Assembly (NCBI RefSeq): GCF_025152525.1
Contig: NZ_JALXXL010000002.1
Coordinates: 186,001 to 250,000, forward strand
Source of the DNA: Corynebacterium sp. p3-SID1056
Lineage (GTDB): Bacteria > Actinomycetota > Actinomycetes > Mycobacteriales > Mycobacteriaceae
Direction of reading: 5' to 3'
Length of the DNA: 64,000 nucleotides
The notes beneath the pieces were generated by a model. It ran no database searches. It was not told the origin of the DNA and saw only the letters and a list, made by a program, of their open reading frames with translations. The translations under genes and the position numbers were made by a program. Shown here one piece after another: positions 62,689 to 64,000 of this stretch (position 1 is its first letter; each line of letters opens with the position of its first letter).

Positions 62689-64000
62689 GTGCAGTGGGAT
62701 GAAACCTGCGATCTGCTCGTGCTCGGGTCCGGCGCAGCCGGTCTCAGCGCTGCGGTCACCGGTGCCAATGAAGGGCTCGATGTACTACTCGCGGAGAAGA
62801 CGGAGTATATCGGTGGCACCACGGCGTACTCTGCCGGGACGTGCTGGGTGCCAAATAATCATTTCCAGCGTGAGGATGGGATTTTCGACGATCGAGAGAA
62901 GATCGAACGCTACCTGGACACCCTGATCGGGGATAAATCCGAGAAGGATCAGCGCATGGCCTACGTCGATCAGGGCGGGGCGATGCTGGAGTACATGGAG
63001 TGCATAGGCGTGCGCTTCCTCCGTTCGCCGGATGTGGTGGACTACCACTCTGAGCTGCCTGAAACTGGGAAAACCGGCCGCGCACTGGAGCCGGAGCCTT
63101 TTGATGGCAGGAAGCTGGGGAAAGAAGGATTCCGGCACATCCGCTATCCCGTGCCAGAATTCGCCCTGTTCGGCGGGACGCTCATGCTTCGTCGGCCAGA
63201 AGTCGCCACGCTGCTCAAACTCTTCAGCTGTGAGTTGGGGCCGACGCTCAAGGCAGCGGCTACAGCGCTGAAACTCGGCCTACGTTGGGCGTGGGATCTG
63301 GCCGCTGGCTACCCGCGCGGCACGAGACTAGTCATGGGCAACGCCCTGGTTGCCCGCCTCTACAGCGAATGCATTTCCCGTGGGGTCGACACACGTCTCA
63401 ACTCCCAGGTAGTGGAACTGATCGTCGAAGGTCACGAGGCGAATCGACGTGTCGTCGGGGCTGTGCTTGCTAGCGGGGGCGTTGAACGCCGGGTACGCGT
63501 GCGCCGCGGGGTGGTGTTGGCTACCGGCGGGTTCTCGCAATCGCGTGAGCTTCGTGAGAAGCTGATGCCTCAACCCACGCCGCAGTTTTCCCGAGCAAAT
63601 GAAGCGGCGACGGGCGATGCACTAGCACTCGCAGCGCAAGCAGGTGGCGAGCTCGGGCAGGACAACAGGGAAAACGCTTTATGGTTCCCCTCCTCGGTTG
63701 GAACCCGCCGCGATGGGTCGACGGCAGTATTTCCCCACATTTGGGACCGCGGGAAACCCGGGGTCATCGCGGTGAACGCTCGGGGAGAACGCTTTGTAGA
63801 TGAATCTGTGTCCTACCACCGGTTTGTACGCGCGATGTATGCCTCGGATTCGGTGCCAGCGTGGTTGATCGTCGACAAGCGAGCCCTGGCCAAGTACGGC
63901 CTCGGGATGATCACCATGCCGCACTTGCCTCGCATTGCTCTGCGACGCTTCATCAAACGTGGTTACCTCCACGAGGCCCGCACAATTCAAGAGCTCGCTC
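62689..64000 (+). CDS. second KstD-like FAD-dependent dehydrogenase (partial)
   Basis: The gene runs off the window after 437 codons with no stop. The GTG at 62689 lies 3 bp after the previous stop. The FAD motif [21 protein letters not shown] and [15 protein letters not shown] are the same as in the upstream paralogue, as is [38 protein letters not shown] matches too. Sequence between the conserved blocks is strongly diverged, so a different substrate or a successive step is likely. The C-terminal catalytic tyrosine region lies outside the window. Confidence 0.83.
   Translation, partial: MQWDETCDLLVLGSGAAGLSAAVTGANEGLDVLLAEKTEYIGGTTAYSAGTCWVPNNHFQREDGIFDDREKIERYLDTLIGDKSEKDQRMAYVDQGGAMLEYMECIGVRFLRSPDVVDYHSELPETGKTGRALEPEPFDGRKLGKEGFRHIRYPVPEFALFGGTLMLRRPEVATLLKLFSCELGPTLKAAATALKLGLRWAWDLAAGYPRGTRLVMGNALVARLYSECISRGVDTRLNSQVVELIVEGHEANRRVVGAVLASGGVERRVRVRRGVVLATGGFSQSRELREKLMPQPTPQFSRANEAATGDALALAAQAGGELGQDNRENALWFPSSVGTRRDGSTAVFPHIWDRGKPGVIAVNARGERFVDESVSYHRFVRAMYASDSVPAWLIVDKRALAKYGLGMITMPHLPRIALRRFIKRGYLHEARTIQELA

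Overview
The window reads as the chromosome of a high-GC Gram-positive bacterium, most likely a Corynebacterium. The signs are high GC with GTG/TTG starts, an exact 16-bp parS core, corynebacterial-style DUF5129 proteins in two copies, a protocatechuate branch ordered pcaHGBC, and several genes whose -10 hexamer lies about 7 nt before the start codon (leaderless style). I cannot name the species from sequence alone.

Layout. 0-6 kb: a parS palindrome, an SdpI-like membrane protein, a dicarboxylate/amino-acid symporter, a secreted trypsin-like protease with a duplicated 3' scrap, 11-bp iteron-like repeats, a broken AlbA_2/ATPase-type regulator, and two tandem small secreted proteins. 6-12.5 kb: a carbohydrate ABC importer (two permeases, a lipoprotein binding protein, an MsmK/UgpC-type ATPase) with YesL-like (DUF624) and DUF4032 partners. 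12.8-20.3 kb: a mirrored pair of DUF5129 membrane proteins and HAAAP-type amino-acid permeases around an AcuI/YhdH oxidoreductase.

20.6-51.1 kb is a large defence-type island. It holds a coiled-coil two-TM protein, a DrmD-like SNF2 helicase, a DrmMI-like Eco57I-type adenine methylase, and an unrecognised protein with a PD-(D/E)XK-like core. An AlbA_2 protein follows, then a block of decayed metabolic and regulatory genes (LuxR, DeoR, mannitol dehydrogenase), a giant SF1 helicase with a Vsr/DUF559-type nuclease, a 2143-aa DEAD helicase with many zinc ribbons, a DUF1998/MZB region and a nuclease-like tail, and a UvrD-like helicase with a RelE/ParE-like N-terminus. I read this as a split, expanded DISARM-like locus: drmD and drmMI are present, a DrmA/DrmB-like fused helicase stands about 12 kb away, and lower-GC material lies between them.

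51.3-64 kb is an aromatic-acid catabolic region: pcaHGBC, pobA, a PcaK-like transporter and an IclR regulator. It is followed by an MHS-family transporter, a TIM-barrel isomerase-like protein and two FAD dehydrogenases related to 3-ketosteroid delta1-dehydrogenase, the second cut by the window end. Together these suggest import of an oxygenated alicyclic acid, its aromatisation toward 4-hydroxybenzoate, hydroxylation by PobA and ring cleavage by PcaHG. The upstream substrate is inference.

DNA-level signals that genes do not explain include an 11-mer GCTTATCGACG found seven times on both strands and in different frames, a mosaic GGAGCTAGCTCC intergenic repeat, 11-bp iterons, and a tRNA-like 5' fragment next to a palindrome that recurs beyond the pca genes.
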